The notes under the pieces are model-generated. The model was not told the DNA's origin. It did no database searches and saw only the letters and a program-made list of their open reading frames with translations. A DNA stretch of 64,000 nucleotides from Cocos nucifera. Taxonomy: Eukaryota; Streptophyta; Magnoliopsida; Arecales; Arecaceae. A program made the translations under genes and the position numbers. Below are positions 1 to 11,199 of the stretch, one piece after another (the stretch's first letter is position 1; the number at the start of each line of letters is the position of its first letter). The stretch is taken from NCBI GenBank assembly GCA_006176705.1, contig QRFJ01005032.1, positions 142,573 through 206,572 on the forward strand. The letters are read 5' to 3'.

Positions 1-598
1 TTGAGGAGCATGGGAAACCCATTGATGACCTTGTTATCATCCTGATGCAGACATCTTAGCCAACAAATATATGAATTTAAGGGATCAGATCCGAAAGGAT
101 GCGAATTCGACCTGATTGCACTGATTTGCAGGATTCTGACACTGCAGAGCTAGAACGGCCATAACTTTGTCATCTGATGTCAGAATCCTTATTATGATCC
201 CATTCTGAAAATCGCTCTTCGAGCACTACAGGCTAGATCACTTTGCCACTACTACAAATTTTAGGGTCAATTTTTATTATCTAACAGGCTTACGATAGCG
301 TGCAAGGTTATTAGGTTTTCTAGTCCAAGTAGGAATCAGATCTTTGACTTTATTTTATTTTATTCTTTTTAATTTTATTTAGAATTTCTTTTATAACTTG
401 GTTTAGGAGTCCTTTTACTTTTGAATTAAGGTTTTAGCTACAAATAAGGCCCTTGGCCTCCATTGTTGTCAGTTTTATTGCGAGTTATCAAATAAAATTT
501 TGAGAGAAGAGCTTTTCTTTCTCTTTCTTCCATTTTCTTTTATTTCATGCATCTTCCATCCTCTTCCCCAACGATTATCGTGCCTTGGCTATGTTAGT
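1..598 (+). repeat. LTR tail of G1 (5' LTR)
   Basis: The sequence just upstream of the tRNA-Met primer site should be the R-U5 part of the 5' LTR. A polyadenylation-type AATAAAA lies at 491-497, followed by a pyrimidine-rich stretch. The left end of the LTR is not visible, because no second copy is present to define it. The first roughly 100 bases could still be unrelated flank. Confidence 0.55.
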
Positions 599-610
599 TG
601 GTATCAGAGC
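599..610 (+). promoter_or_regulatory. primer-binding site, initiator tRNA-Met
   Basis: TGGTATCAGAGC is the exact 12-base complement of the 3' end of plant initiator tRNA-Met. It is the standard minus-strand priming site of many plant LTR retrotransposons. It fixes the 3' end of the G1 5' LTR at about 598 and the plus orientation of the element. The first gag ATG follows at 651. Confidence 0.9.
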
Positions 611-650
611 CCTTCAGATCCATGAGCAATTATTCTTTCTTATAGTTTAG

Positions 651-1652
651 ATGGCTGGCAGCAGTCGCAAGAAGACTCAACCAACGAATTAAACAGCAGC
701 CCACGAAGAAATTACGCAATGAGAATGGGACCTGATGTTGGAGTGAAAAGATTTGAGGAGACAATTGATGGATCTAACTGCACATCTTACGTAGTTAGAG
801 ACCCCAGATACGAGATCTAAGGTAGAACCTGATGATCGGAGATCTGAAGGAGAGTTGTCAGATTTCAAAAATCTCTTTCATAGGGATCTTCCCACATGCC
901 AACGAGAGGATCATGGGGAAATGTTCGAGCGATCAACCCATTGGTTCGACTCAATCAGAGTAGATTTACCTGAATATTCGAGTAGTGTACAAATAGAGGT
1001 GTTCCTTGATTGGCTGGATCAAATCGAGCACATCTTTGAATACAAAGAGGTTCCTGACAACAAAAAGGTAAAACTTATCACTCTTAAATTAATTGGTCAT
1101 GCTTCTGCTTGGCGGCAGCAAATAAAGAAAATCCAAGAGCGTAGAGGCAAACAAAAAATTCAAGATTGGGAGAAGATGAAGAAGGCATTAAGAGAGCAGT
1201 TTCTATCGTTCAACTATACACAAACTCTTTATCAATGCCTGCAAAATCTTTGGCAAGGCCCCAGATCCATTGATGATTATACAGAGGAATTCTATCTGTT
1301 GGTGGTGCAAAACGATCTGGCTAAAAGCAAGGAGCAGATGGTCACGCAATATCTCGGAGACCTACGTTAACAAATCCAAGATGCCCTGTGACTTCACATC
1401 ATGTGGACAGTCAAAGAAACATACCATAGGGCTATGGTGGTTGAGGAGCAATTGTGGCGAAGATCTTTCCCCCGACCTGAACCTCCCCTGCAAACCAATC
1501 GAGCACCAACAACTGATAATCAAAGGAATATACGGTGCAACCCAACCCTTACCCCTCCTATCCATACTACTGATACGAGACCTCCAAGACCAATTCAAGC
1601 AGGATCTTCTATGATTGAATGCTTTAATTATGGCAAGATTGGGCATACCTAG
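651..1652 (+). pseudogene. gag: G1 gag (capsid and zinc knuckle), broken
   Basis: The retrotransposon Gag would form the virus-like particle. An ATG at 651 opens the frame but hits a stop at 690, and more stops follow before a long open stretch at 855-1370. That stretch holds the Retrotrans_gag core: a WLDQIE-type start, the HASAWRQQ segment and the downstream YTEEFY and QMVTQYLGDLR segments. A frameshift leads to 1401-1652, which ends in a decayed CCHC zinc knuckle (CFNYGKIGH, stop, NEC) in which the second Cys is Tyr. The open stretch at 855 begins at a TTG, not an ATG, so it is an internal part of gag and not a separate gene. Confidence 0.8.
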
Positions 1653-1772
1653 AATGAGTGCCAGAAACCTGCTAGTCATCCTGAAAAATAGCTATTAATT
1701 GAAGAAGAAGAACCTGCTGATGAAGATCAAGAACCTGCATATGATGAAACTGGTGGTGAGGAGGATGATTCT

Positions 1773-2430
1773 ATGCTTTTGGGAGATAGCGGAGAAGACC
1801 TCGTTGTGGCAAAGAGCTTGCTGGCTCCAAGAAAAGGAGAGGAAGAAGATTGGAGGCAAACAAATATTTTTCATACCTATTGTACAATTATGAAGAAAGT
1901 TTGTAAGGTAATTATCGATGGCGGTAGTTGCGAGAATGTTATCTCCCAGGAGGCCATCAAGAAGCTGAACCTGTCAATAGAAAAATATTCTTGGCCATAC
2001 AAACTTTCATGGTTCAAAAAAGAAAGTGAAGTCGTTGTTGATAGTTGTTGCCTTATATCTTTCTCGATTGGATTGAAGTACTATGCTAGTGTTTGGTGTG
2101 ATGTAGTAGCCATGGATGCCTGCCATCTACTTCTGGAGAGGCCATGGTAGTATGACCGCAATATCACTCATGATGGCCGACAGAATACATATGCATTTTT
2201 CAAAGAAAATCAGAAGATCACTCTAGCACTGATAAAGGAAGAGCAGTTATCCAAATCAAAATTGAAGTCCAACATTAATCTTCTGACAAAACATGCATGC
2301 CTAAAGGTGGCGATGGAGGCCGGCTACTTGCTAGTAGTGGTGGAGAAGGGCAAATTAGCCGAGCATGACATTCCATCTCAGGTACATTCTATTCTTAAGA
2401 AATTTGCTGATGTATTTTCTGATGTATTTT
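1773..2430 (+). pseudogene. pro: G1 aspartic protease and RT linker
   Basis: This frame encodes the retropepsin-like protease that cleaves Gag-Pol. The catalytic motif is IIDGGSCENVIS (Asp about residue 49 of the open stretch), a form usual in this plant group. It is followed by a KLNL segment, a CDVVAMDACHLLLERPW block (normally LLGRPW) and, after a stop at 2148-2150 in the same frame, the THDG continuation. The frame then runs on at 2262 into the HSILKKFADVFSD linker that normally precedes the RT core. It is cut at about 2430 by the Athila-type sequence. One stop and loss of RT make it a pseudogene. Confidence 0.8.
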
Positions 2431-2642
2431 TGGTGTCGTTGTCGAAGATTATTTTTTATTTTTGATTTTAATTTTTTTAAATAAATTAAAAATAATTTTG
2501 GCAAATGCACCAAGTTTTTGACACCATTACCGAAGATTATTTTTGATTTTTGATTTTAATTTTTTTAGTTTATTTTAAATAAATTAAAAATAATTTTGGC
2601 AAATGCATTTCTATCAAGTTTTTGGTGCCATTACTGGAAAAG
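2431..2642 (+). repeat. three tandem tRNA-Asp primer sites
   Basis: Three decayed copies of TGGCGCCGTTGCCGGGGATT, the complement of the plant tRNA-Asp 3' end, lie at 2431-2450, 2519-2538 and 2623-2642. Most changes are C-to-T or G-to-A. They are carried on about 88-base and 104-base tandem units, each with an AT-rich stretch and a TTGGCAAATGCA segment. Copy 3 is preceded by the LTR tail ending in TATCA, so it sits in the normal position; copies 1 and 2 lie upstream of it. Confidence 0.75.
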
Positions 2643-3791
2643 GCACGGACATTAAATTTTTTATCTCTTTAATTTTTTTGTAAATAAATTATAAATAAAA
2701 TTTTTATTTTCTTGCAAATAGTGCTTGCTAACTTTTTTTTTTATTTTGCAGAAAAAGATGTTAAAGAACAAAAAAAACTAGGGCAAGGAATAAATCATTT
2801 AGTTTTGCTTGGTGAGATCAATCCTAACCCTAGTCTTTTTCTTTTATTTATTTATTTATTTTATTTTTAAATTAAATTTTTAAAAAATATCCACTTAAAT
2901 CTAATTAAAAATCTCATTATAAGATTAGAAATTCTAACTACTTAGAACATGCATCATATTAGTTTTATTTTTATTTTTATTTTTATTTTTTTTGATGATT
3001 GCTGGAGGCAAGGTAAGTCTTTCAGAATTCAGTTAGTTACATGCATCTAGTTTAAATTGTATAGAACCCTTTGATTGAAATTTTTTTTGTGCATATTCAT
3101 ATTAAACTAAATTAAGGGCAACACCCAATTAAACAAGATAATGTAGAGATTTGATCATCCTTCCTTGGCCCATAAATAATCAACCAGCATCCTGCATTGA
3201 CCTAAGCCTTTAATTTTAAAACCAATTAGACATCGGCCCTAGGAGCTCAAGCTCAATAGGATAAGGAACCCTAAAAGTTGAACCAGGTTAGGGTTAGTCA
3301 ATTTGACTGGTGTCTAGAAAAATGGTTCAGGGATGACTGAGTTTGAAGGAAGGTGATTTCTAATTGATTCCGTTAGCTTACCTAGCCAAGCACAATTGGT
3401 GTCTAAGGCAAGCAACGGAGAGACTCCCACGGATCTTACACTTACCTGACCAGTTGATTGGCTATCCTACACTTGGAGTGCTCGAAGGCTGACTTGGAAT
3501 AGTTAGGAGCTGTCTAGGTCTTGGCTGATCTTAGGTTAAGATTAATTTGTTTGAGGCTTATTTGGAAATAAAAATTTTTACTTTAGGTATTTTCAATCTC
3601 TATTGCCTTGACACAATGGGGAGTTATGTTGCATGGTTGTCCTAGGGTTGAAAAGGGTGAATTAACTTAGAACTTAAAAAAAAATAGAGAGTTTAAAAAA
3701 AAGAAAAGAAAAGAAAAGAAAATTAAATTTAAAAAAAAGATTGAGGACATTGTGAAGTGTGTGGAGAAGGATTTCAGGTCGACTAGTCAAA
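2643..3791 (+). other. Athila leader, no gene
   Basis: This AT-rich 5' untranslated leader lies between the primer site and gag. No ORF is supported. It contains T-rich runs (about 2954-2991), a polypurine AAAAG repeat near 3697-3722 and, at 3398-3453, a segment also found in the leaders of copia elements E1 and D (see findings). Confidence 0.6.
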
Positions 3792-5206
3792 ATGGATTTA
3801 GTTCCTGTTTCAGACCCTACAACCTCAACATCCATAATAAATTTAGCAAATCAGCCTCAGCCTCAAACCCTTAAGGACTTATGTTATCCAGTTAGTTCTA
3901 TCCAACCCTCTTACATTAGGTTGCTCTAACCCACAGCAAACAACTTTGAAATTAAACCTCAAATCATTAACATGCTTCCAAAATTCATAGGAATAGAGCA
4001 TGCATATTTATTCATTAGGAAATTTGAAGAGATTTGTGCAACCATGAAACTACAATAATTGTCAAAGCATGAAATCAAACTAAGATTAATCAATTTTGCC
4101 CTTAAGGATAATGCCAAAAAGTGGCTTTATAGTCTTCCAAATCAATCTATCATGACCTGAGAGGGCTTTGTGAGAATATTCTTAAAAAAATATTTTTCTC
4201 ATCATAAAATAGCTAGAATTAGAAATGAAATAAACCAATTCTATCAACTAGCTAATGAATCATTTTGGAAATACTTCGACCGATTCAAGAACCTCTTGAC
4301 CCAATGCCCACACCTGGAATAGAAACTTGGAGGCTATGCCAAATAATTTATGAAGGGTTAGATTCAAATTCTCGAACAATGCTAGAGTCTATGTGCCAGG
4401 GATAATTTATGTACAAAGAACCAAATGAGGCCTGGCAATTTTTAGAAGACCTAGTCGAGAAAAGTTTTCAATGGAAAATAACTAGGGAACTAAAAAAATC
4501 CACACCTTCAAGAGGTAGAATTTACCAAATTCAAACCTTCCTAGTTGCAAAAGCTAAAATTGTAACTTTGACACGTAGGTTAGAGGCTTTAGAACTTCAG
4601 AGACTAGCCAATGTGAACCAAATGTCTGCACCTATGTGCAATGGGTGCAATGCACCAAACCATATCCTTGAGGAATGTCCCCTCCCAATGAACCAATTAG
4701 ATAATGGATGTGCACAAGTGAATGCCACATATCAGAGACCGTTAAACAATCTCTATGCACCCACCTATAACCTAGGTTGGAGGAATCATCCAAATTTTTC
4801 ATGATCACAAAATCCAAATATAGGCGGTCTAAGTTTCAATCAGTAGAACCCAAGGTCTAATCCTGTGATAAACACCCTGCCACCATCAAGCTTTAATATT
4901 AATGAAAAGAAACTTAGTTCATTAGAGAAAAGCCTAGAAACCCTAGTCAAATCTAATAATGACACCAATGCTACCTTAAGCAATTTCATGCAAACCATGA
5001 GCCAAATTCTGAATTCAAATTCTCAGGCCATAGCTTGCTTAGAAATTGGTCAGTTGGCATCTACCATAAGTGAATGTGAACGAGGTAGGCTACCTAGCCA
5101 ACCTGAACCCAACCCCAAGAATCAAAATGATAGACCATTCCAAGGAAACCAGGTTAATCAAGTTAATGCTATTCATTCCTTGAGATCAGAAAAAATATAT
5201 GGATAA
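3792..5206 (+). pseudogene. gag: Athila-type gag, broken
   Basis: Gag would build the element's particle. An ATG at 3792 begins a frame (MDLVPVSDPTTSTS) that stops within 130 bases; the sequence then continues with the typical Athila capsid pieces: NFEIKPQIINMLPKF, then KLRLINFALKDNAKKWLYSL and the YFDRFKNLL segment, in shifted or interrupted frames. The open part 4409-4804 carries an intact zinc knuckle C-x2-C-x4-H-x4-C (nt 4637-4678: CNGCNAPNHILEEC). The next open part, 4865-5206, has the Gln/Asn-rich tail with a SLRSEKIYG ending, again usual for this lineage. There are several stops and at least two frameshifts. The lineage call rests on gag style and LTR start. Confidence 0.8.
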
Positions 5207-5975
5207 TAAGGTAAATACATCTGAAACTAGAGAAGACTTGAGTGCTGAGTCTATTGAGCCTCCCACTAAATCATTCATAGAAATGACTAAACCATCACCT
5301 GAGTCATCAAAAGAAGAGGCACCCAAAGTAGAGTTGAAACCCCTCCCTGAGCACCTCAAGTATGTATATTTAGGTCCAGAGAAAACCTTACCTATAATTA
5401 TTGCATCAGATCTGAATTCTAACCAAGAGGAGAAATTATTAGCAGTCTTAAGAGAAAACTAAGAAGCAATAGGCTGGACCATGACAAACATTAAAGAAAT
5501 AAGCCCTTTCATAGTTCAACATAGGATACACTTAGAGGAATTGGTTAGTACTGAGACTAACTACATAAAAGAACCCGAGCCAGGAATTAGTACTGATGCT
5601 AGTTCCAATTTAAATGAGATAGACATAGGAAAAAAGAGAATAGATGATTTATCCAAAACTTATAAACCTAAAAACCTATTTTCTTCAACCCTAGAAGTCG
5701 GTTCTTCTTACAAAAATCAAGAGGCATGTAATGAAAAGTCAACGGAGTTGTTTAAGCAAGATCACATTAATTTACCTCTAGAATTAAAATCGCCTTTTGT
5801 CACCATTCCAGTATCCATTGAATCAAACTTAACTCTTAATACAAAAACTCCATTCATGAGTATTTTAGAAGAACAAATAGGAGAAATTCTAAATAAACAT
5901 GGGTTTGAGAATGGGATCACAAATTATGTCCCTAAAATTAATAATGATTATATCAATAATGGGATTATAAATTAA
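5199..5975 (+). pseudogene. Athila second ORF: linker plus unknown tail
   Basis: One frame of 258 codons with a single stop at 5460-5462. The first half is the acidic, proline-rich region that in Athila elements lies between protease and RT, ending in EAIGWTMTNIKEISPF and HRIHLEE, which normally directly precede the RT core. Here RT never follows. From about 5560 the frame continues with an unfamiliar acidic/Asn-rich sequence (residues about 120-258) ending at a TAA at 5973. I do not recognise this tail. It could be a decayed remnant of another part of pol, or a replacement ORF in a non-autonomous derivative. The only overlap with the upstream frame is 8 bases. Confidence 0.6.
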
Positions 5976-7270
5976 CTTTCTGAGATTACAATTCAAAACC
6001 ATTGAAATTTATCAATCTAATATTCGACATTGGATAGCAAGCTGCATTGTGTCTGGCTGAAGAAGATAAACTTAGCGCTTATTAGGAGGCAACCCAATAT
6101 TTAATTTTCTTTAGTTTAATTTATTCTTTCAGTTGATTTTTTTTTAGGATAATTTGAATAAGTTGGAGGGAGAGCCTAAATTTTCAAAGGTATGTGCTGA
6201 ACCAAAAATATAGTTAGGTGTATCCTTTCATGTTCTTTATTACACCCTTTATTTTTTCTTCTCTATTAAGGATAATGCCGATTAAGTTGGAAGGAAAAAA
6301 ATAAAAATTTTAAAATTTTAAGTCCTCAAAAAAGTTAGTATTTAGTATTTAGACACCTGACTATGCTTAAAAATCGAATTAAACTAAGCATTTTTAAAAA
6401 ATAATTGATACACAGATAAGAGAATATACGAGATATTGAGGAATCAAGTATTAAGAAAATTTAATAAAGAATTAAGTCTAGAATATAAAAAAAATTTTCT
6501 TGGAGCATTTCTAATTTTTACTACTTGCATCAAAGAAAAGTCTACTTTTTATAGGCTTGTGTAGGGTAACTATATGTTTCTGTATATAAAAAATTAAATA
6601 AAATAGTTTTCATATAAAAAATTAAATAAAATAGTTTTCAAGTACTTCTCACTGAGTAACCGAGCCTCTTTGCCTAAGCAAGCATTGAGTTTCGCATCAA
6701 AAGATCGGAAGGGCAAAGAAGCTCATTGTAAAGCTAGTCTTAACTCGTAGCCTGTTTGATTCGAGCTAGTAAGCCCAAGGGGTATTGTATATCTAGTGCC
6801 CTAAAATCAACTAGTTTAAAGTCATTGGCCCAAGACTCGCTACATGGATCAAATAGAAAGCTTAAGAGATTAAGACACTCAATAGTGGTACAATGTTAAA
6901 ATATATATATATATTGGTTTCCCACCAAGTAACTGGGTTCTGTTGCCTAAGTAAGCAATGATATTCACATCAAAAAATGGGCAATGTAAAAATAAAAATC
7001 AATAAATGAAGGGCGAAAGTAGCAATACACTTGCCTATATGAAAGTTTAGACAAATCAGAGATAAAGATGGGATAATTTAGAAAAAATTTAGAAAAATTT
7101 AATATTCTTTACTTAATTTTTCTATTGATAAGTATTAATACCCCAATCATATATCTTACTTAAGCTCTACTAAATATCAATGGCCATTTTGAAAATTGCT
7201 CAAGTAAAATTCGAAATTCAAAAGTTAAAAGGTATTTAAAACTAAATTCTTTCTTTACTTGAGGATGAGC
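5976..7270 (+). other. Athila 3' untranslated region
   Basis: No ORF is supported in this 1.3-kb AT-rich stretch. It holds the segment GGAGGCAACCCAATATTTAA (about 6088), which recurs in this position in Athila-like elements, two tandem copies of an approximately 30-base sequence ending in ATAGTTTTCA (about 6583-6640), and a short (AT)n run at 6901-6914. It ends at the polypurine tract. Confidence 0.55.
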
Positions 7271-7288
7271 AAAACTTAAGTTGGGGGG
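7271..7288 (+). promoter_or_regulatory. polypurine tract of Athila element
   Basis: AAAACTTAAGTTGGGGGG, directly followed by TGTGATAAGTA, is the plus-strand priming tract and LTR start of Athila-like elements. It sets the left end of the 3' LTR at about 7289. Confidence 0.75.
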
Positions 7289-8857
7289 TGTGATAAGTAC
7301 CATAAATTCAACAATAAAAGTATTAATTTATTAATTAATTTATATTAATTTTTAAAAATTAATGATCAATTTATATATATTTTTAAGAAATTTATATTTT
7401 AATTAATTAAAAAATAATTAAAAATAATAAAATTTAAAAATAAAATTTTATAATCAATAGAAAGAGTTCATTTTTTTGATCATAACAAAATAAGTTTTGA
7501 GCAAAATAGAGCTAAAACGGAGAAGATATGAATTTCTAAAGATAAAAAAAATAAAAATTAAATAAAAAAAGGAAAATGGCTCAGCCGGCTCTGTAAGCCA
7601 AGCCGTCAAAGCTGACTCAGCTGCAGAAGCTACCAATCGGTCCACAATCCAGGTGTAGACTGCCAGCTCAGCAGAAATCGATGAATCATAAAGCGACACG
7701 TGGTGGACCTAGACCCTTAAAGGGTTTACAAAAAATCTATCACGATCTATAGGATAAAAAGATAATTTTGCATCAAAGCAGCGAGCACTGATTGGTTGTG
7801 GTGTATGGTGTAGCCGGTCCACATGATCCATGGCAATAGTAAAGGCATGATCGAACGGCTCTGGTAGCTTGCGGTCAAGATCGGATGGTGGAGGGAGTTT
7901 TTCTACATCAGACTTCATGCGGATCGCCATCCAATGGCAACGCTCAGTCTAGGGGATGATCCAATGGTCCAGAACACTCTCAATGATGATCAGGACTCTT
8001 GATGCATGATCAGCGGCTAGATTTCCTCCATCAACATGCGATCCGACGGCCAGAATTTAGTCCGACTTGATCTGGTGTAATATGCATCTGAGTTTGATGA
8101 TTTTTTATCTATTGGATTTCTATCAATGGCTAGATTTCATTCAAAGCAATAGAATTCATCCAGAACTCCTTTTAATCCAATTTTTACTTAGATTTCTCCA
8201 TATTTTGATGATGAAAACGCTCCTTAGTCCCACATTGCCTAGAAGAAAACTCTATAGACCTCTTAGCTCTATAAATAAGACCCCAAGCCTCCAGAGTTCA
8301 TTGTCTTCGATCAAGGTGAAGCTTTGGTATGGGAGGAAGCTAGGCTATGGTTTAATGGCTGCTTCAAAGCAACGAATGCTGAGAAAAAGAGCTGGGCTTC
8401 TACACCATCTTTCCACCAATGCTGATCCAAGACCAGAGATCAAGCTATTTTATTTTATTTTTTTTCTTTTTAAATTTCATATATTTAAATTTTAAAATTT
8501 TAATTAATAAAAATTTTATTTTTTGCACTTTAATTTTAGCTCTTTATTTTTATTGTAATTTAATTTCTACACTATAATTATTGCTTTTTATTTTATTATA
8601 AGTAGATGCTAAGATCTAACTAGTAGATCTTAGTACCAACTTTAAATTTCTGCACCTTTTAATTTTCGTTTTTGACTTCACTTTTGATTCAAAAACTCAA
8701 ATCCTTTTTTCTTTTCTTTTCAAAAATCAAAGATTTCAAATCTAAAATACTATCTTTCCCATGGATTCGACTCAACTCACTGCTATCTATGTATTTTTAA
8801 GAAGTCGGATTAAACTGATAAACATGGTGTCTTAACGATAACATCGCATTCTTATCA
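7289..8857 (+). repeat. 3' LTR of Athila element (1.57 kb)
   Basis: Starts TGTGATAAGTACC after the polypurine tract and ends GCATTCTTATCA. The end matches the short 5' LTR tail preserved before primer copy 3 (2606-2617), which defines the boundary. It is AT-rich at both ends with a GC-richer middle (about 7600-8060). No ORF inside is credible. The next base begins an unrelated minus-strand element, so no target-site duplication can be checked. Confidence 0.7.
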
Positions 8858-9316
8858 ATTAATTATCTCCATCACCTCCAAGGCTTCACAAATTCATGCT
8901 CTAGTCGAACTGTTGAATGCATCCCCGACTACTTCCTTGCCTTCTACAACCAAAAGATGTATAGTCGCTCCTTCATCCTTTCTTTGATCATTATCACTTG
9001 AAAAATCTCTCTTCATCAATCAAAATAGCTCAATGCTGCCTATCTTCCTAGAGAAACCCTATCATCTATCATACACCTCGGCTTTTCCATCAAGATCGAT
9101 CAGCATATCATGCACCCAAATCTTCCACCTTAGAAAAAAATGCTTCCTGTTAATCCTTTCAACCTCCACCTTCAATCCGTTGCTCCTGGTTAGCCAAACC
9201 ATAGCAATAATAAAGATAGATCTTAGACATATCATGGAATAGATGTGCAAATTTTTGATTTCTTCTTATATGACTTCTTTGCTTTCACGCACCATCAAGC
9301 TCTCATGCATAACTCT

Positions 9317-9398
9317 GGCTCTAATACTAATTGTTAAAACCTAATATCAGCAGCTCTAATACCAATTGTTAGAAAACTATGGTACCACTCTAATACCA
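9317..9398 (-). promoter_or_regulatory. three tRNA-Met primer sites in copy A
   Basis: Read on the minus strand, three decayed copies of TGGTATCAGAGC lie at 9317-9329, 9353-9364 and 9387-9398, each preceded (on the minus strand) by a short LTR-tail-like segment (TTAACAAT, CTAACAAT, TAATA). Copy 3 abuts the LTR. An array of primer sites is unusual; see findings. Confidence 0.65.
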
Positions 9399-10345
9399 TA
9401 TTATGGAAACTCAAGATCTTTAGCATGGACCTAAGGAGACCTTTGACGTTCTCTAAGGATAGCGAACCATCGATCCAGCACCTGGTTCTATGATGGGGCA
9501 CTGCCCTCCTAGGACTTGAGAGAGGTGCCCCCCTCTCTAGGCTTTTTCAAGAACCCTGGGGCAACAACACTAGAGAGAAGAGAGAAGAGAGATTAAGAGA
9601 GAAAAGATCTGCATTCCAATCCACATAATGAAATCTTAATACAACCTATGTATTTATATATAGCTATTAGGCCTGACCAAAAACTCCTCTAGCTAACCCA
9701 ATACATGAAAGAACTCACCGAGTCCATGTACATTCATGTCTTCCATGCTCTCATTTTTTGAATCTAAATCCAACCCATACATGAGTTAGCTACCTTAGGA
9801 CCTTATATACCAGGCCTTAAGATCCCTTAGATTAATCCCAATCTAAGACAAAATAGAAAATCCTATCTAGTTCTACTCGCCACCATCGAGGCAGCTCTAT
9901 TAGAAGTCAAACTGGCTTGACTACATCTCACTCGAATTCTGTCTTTCATCTACTTGAGAGAGCCAGCTCGAATCTACCCCAAGTCGACTTGGTCTTAGCC
10001 TGAGCTGACTTGACTACGTATTTGAGCTAGCCTGCCTGTGAGTCAACCAAGGGCTCGACTACATATTTGAGCTAGCTTGCTTGTGTGTCAGCCCTTTCTC
10101 TTGGCTGACTCTTCTTCTGGTTTTGGTCCCTTGCTCCACCTTATATCCTAAGTCTCTAGAGCACCTACCAAGCCCCTTAAGGTTCTCACACCTAAACCTC
10201 AAGTCCGTGGAGGGATACACACTGCCTCTATCCTAGGATAACTCCTGTCCTAACCCTAGGACTCACACCCATCCTAGTATTCCAGAGACAACACCCTAAC
10301 TCTTTCTATGGCCTCCCAAGACTTGGGAGCACCATAAATCCTAGC
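9399..10345 (-). repeat. LTR of copy A (about 947 bp)
   Basis: This LTR aligns along its length with the two LTRs of copy BC (14878-15815 and 17424-18359). Shared stretches include TACAACCTATGTATTTATA, the AACCCAATACATGAAAG segment and the CTCCCAAG-CTTGGGAGCA end. The right end ATCCTAGCA is TGCTAGGAT on the minus strand, so the LTR begins with TG. About 100 bases found at the left end of the BC LTRs are missing here. Confidence 0.75.
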
Positions 10346-10389
10346 AGATCGATATCAAAGAAATGCTAATATCGAATGACAACCAGCAA

Positions 10390-11158
10390 CTTTGCTAACA
10401 CCATTAGGTGCCCCTTGTTTATTTTGTATAATAGGGGATGGATATTTTCGAGCCATTTTCCATGGCATCTAGATAGCAAAAATTTATTATATGCAGATTT
10501 GGCTTACCTCAAACATTGAATACTGATAATGAATGCTAATTCATAGTACAAAAATTTATCGAGTTTTGTGATGACCTGAATATTTTCCATTATTTAACAT
10601 CCATAGGCCATCCCCAAGCTAATGGTGAAGGTGAAGTGACAAATCAAAGTTGAGCTCGAGTGAGCAAAGTGTAGTTGGGCAGATGAATTCTACCATATTC
10701 TTTGGGCTTACAGAATCACTCAAAGGTTATCTATTAGAGAAACTCCATTTGCTCTAGTATTTAGAACTGAAGTAGTTATTCCAATTAAAATTAAAATTTC
10801 TTCAACTTGAGTAGAAAATTTTAATGAATAAAGTAATTCACAGGACCTCAGGCTGAACCTCGATTTGTTGGAGAAAAAATGAGAAAGAGTCCAAATTCAA
10901 ATGGTAGCTTATCAGCAAAAGGTGGCTCGATATTACAATTCTTGAGTCAGAAGCAAGATTTTTAGAAATAGCGACTTGGTGCTACATCGAGTAGAGGTTT
11001 CCTGACCGCGAAGTCAAGGTAAGCTCTCTCCAAATTAGAAAGGCCCTTATGAAGTAAAGGAGATTGTTAGACTAGGAACCTATCATCTAAAGAAGCTCAG
11101 AGGGGCTACACTAGCCAAACCAAGGAGCTCCAAAAACCTACAAATGTATTATCAATAG
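10390..11158 (+). pseudogene. T1 integrase C-terminal half
   Basis: Integrase would insert the element's cDNA. What remains is the second half of the DDE core and the C-terminal domain. Recognisable pieces are GHPQANGE-type sequence near 10610 (in broken frame), LWAYRITQRLSIRETPFALV (about 10707-10770), VENFNE, MVAYQQKVARYYNS, a GPYEVKEIVRLGTYHLKKL segment and the terminal NLQMYYQ stop at about 11158. The first two catalytic acids are lost with the missing upstream part. There are several stops and frameshifts. The same C-terminal block (AYRQRIACYYNSRVRSK) occurs in T2 on the minus strand. Confidence 0.8.
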
Positions 11159-11199
11159 TTATATTTCAATAAAAAAAAATTTATTTACTAACTCCAATT

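Larger units (their letters stand above)
1..2430 (+). mobile_element. Ty3/gypsy retrotransposon G1, truncated
   Basis: This is a plus-strand Ty3/gypsy remnant with LTR tail, tRNA-Met type primer site, gag, zinc knuckle, aspartic protease and the linker that normally leads into reverse transcriptase. RT, RNase H, integrase and the 3' LTR are absent. The order of parts and the protease style, with an Asp-Gly-Gly-Ser active site followed by a long conserved block, match plant Ty3/gypsy elements that use initiator-Met tRNA. The element stops at about 2430, exactly where an Athila-type primer site begins, so its 3' half was lost by deletion or recombination. Stops and frameshifts show it is dead. 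Confidence 0.8.
2431..8857 (+). mobile_element. Athila-type Ty3/gypsy element, pol-less
   Basis: The plus-strand element has a tRNA-Asp type primer site (three copies), long leader, Athila-type gag with an intact CCHC knuckle, a protease/RT linker frame, a 3' untranslated region, polypurine tract and a complete 3' LTR starting TGTGATAAGT. No RT, RNase H or integrase is recognisable between the linker (about 5560) and the polypurine tract (7271), so it looks non-autonomous or internally deleted. The 5' LTR is missing except for a few bases of its tail (GCATTTCTATCA, before 2618), which match the 3' LTR end at 8846-8857. Confidence 0.8.
8858..10345 (-). mobile_element. non-autonomous LTR element, copy A (partial)
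   Basis: This is the right-hand (5') part of a minus-strand element. Bases 8858-9316 match the internal part of copy BC next to its primer site (about 16858-17410). Both share, for example, the segments around 'AAGATCGATCAGCA' and 'GACATATC(G/A)TGGAAT'. Then come the primer-site repeats and a full LTR. The left part of the internal region and the other LTR are gone at the join with the Athila 3' LTR. No coding region is recognisable. Confidence 0.75.

Noticed and set aside
599..612. tRNA gene fragment
   Set aside because: The sequence is the complement of a tRNA 3' end, only 12 bases, and is placed as a retrotransposon primer site.
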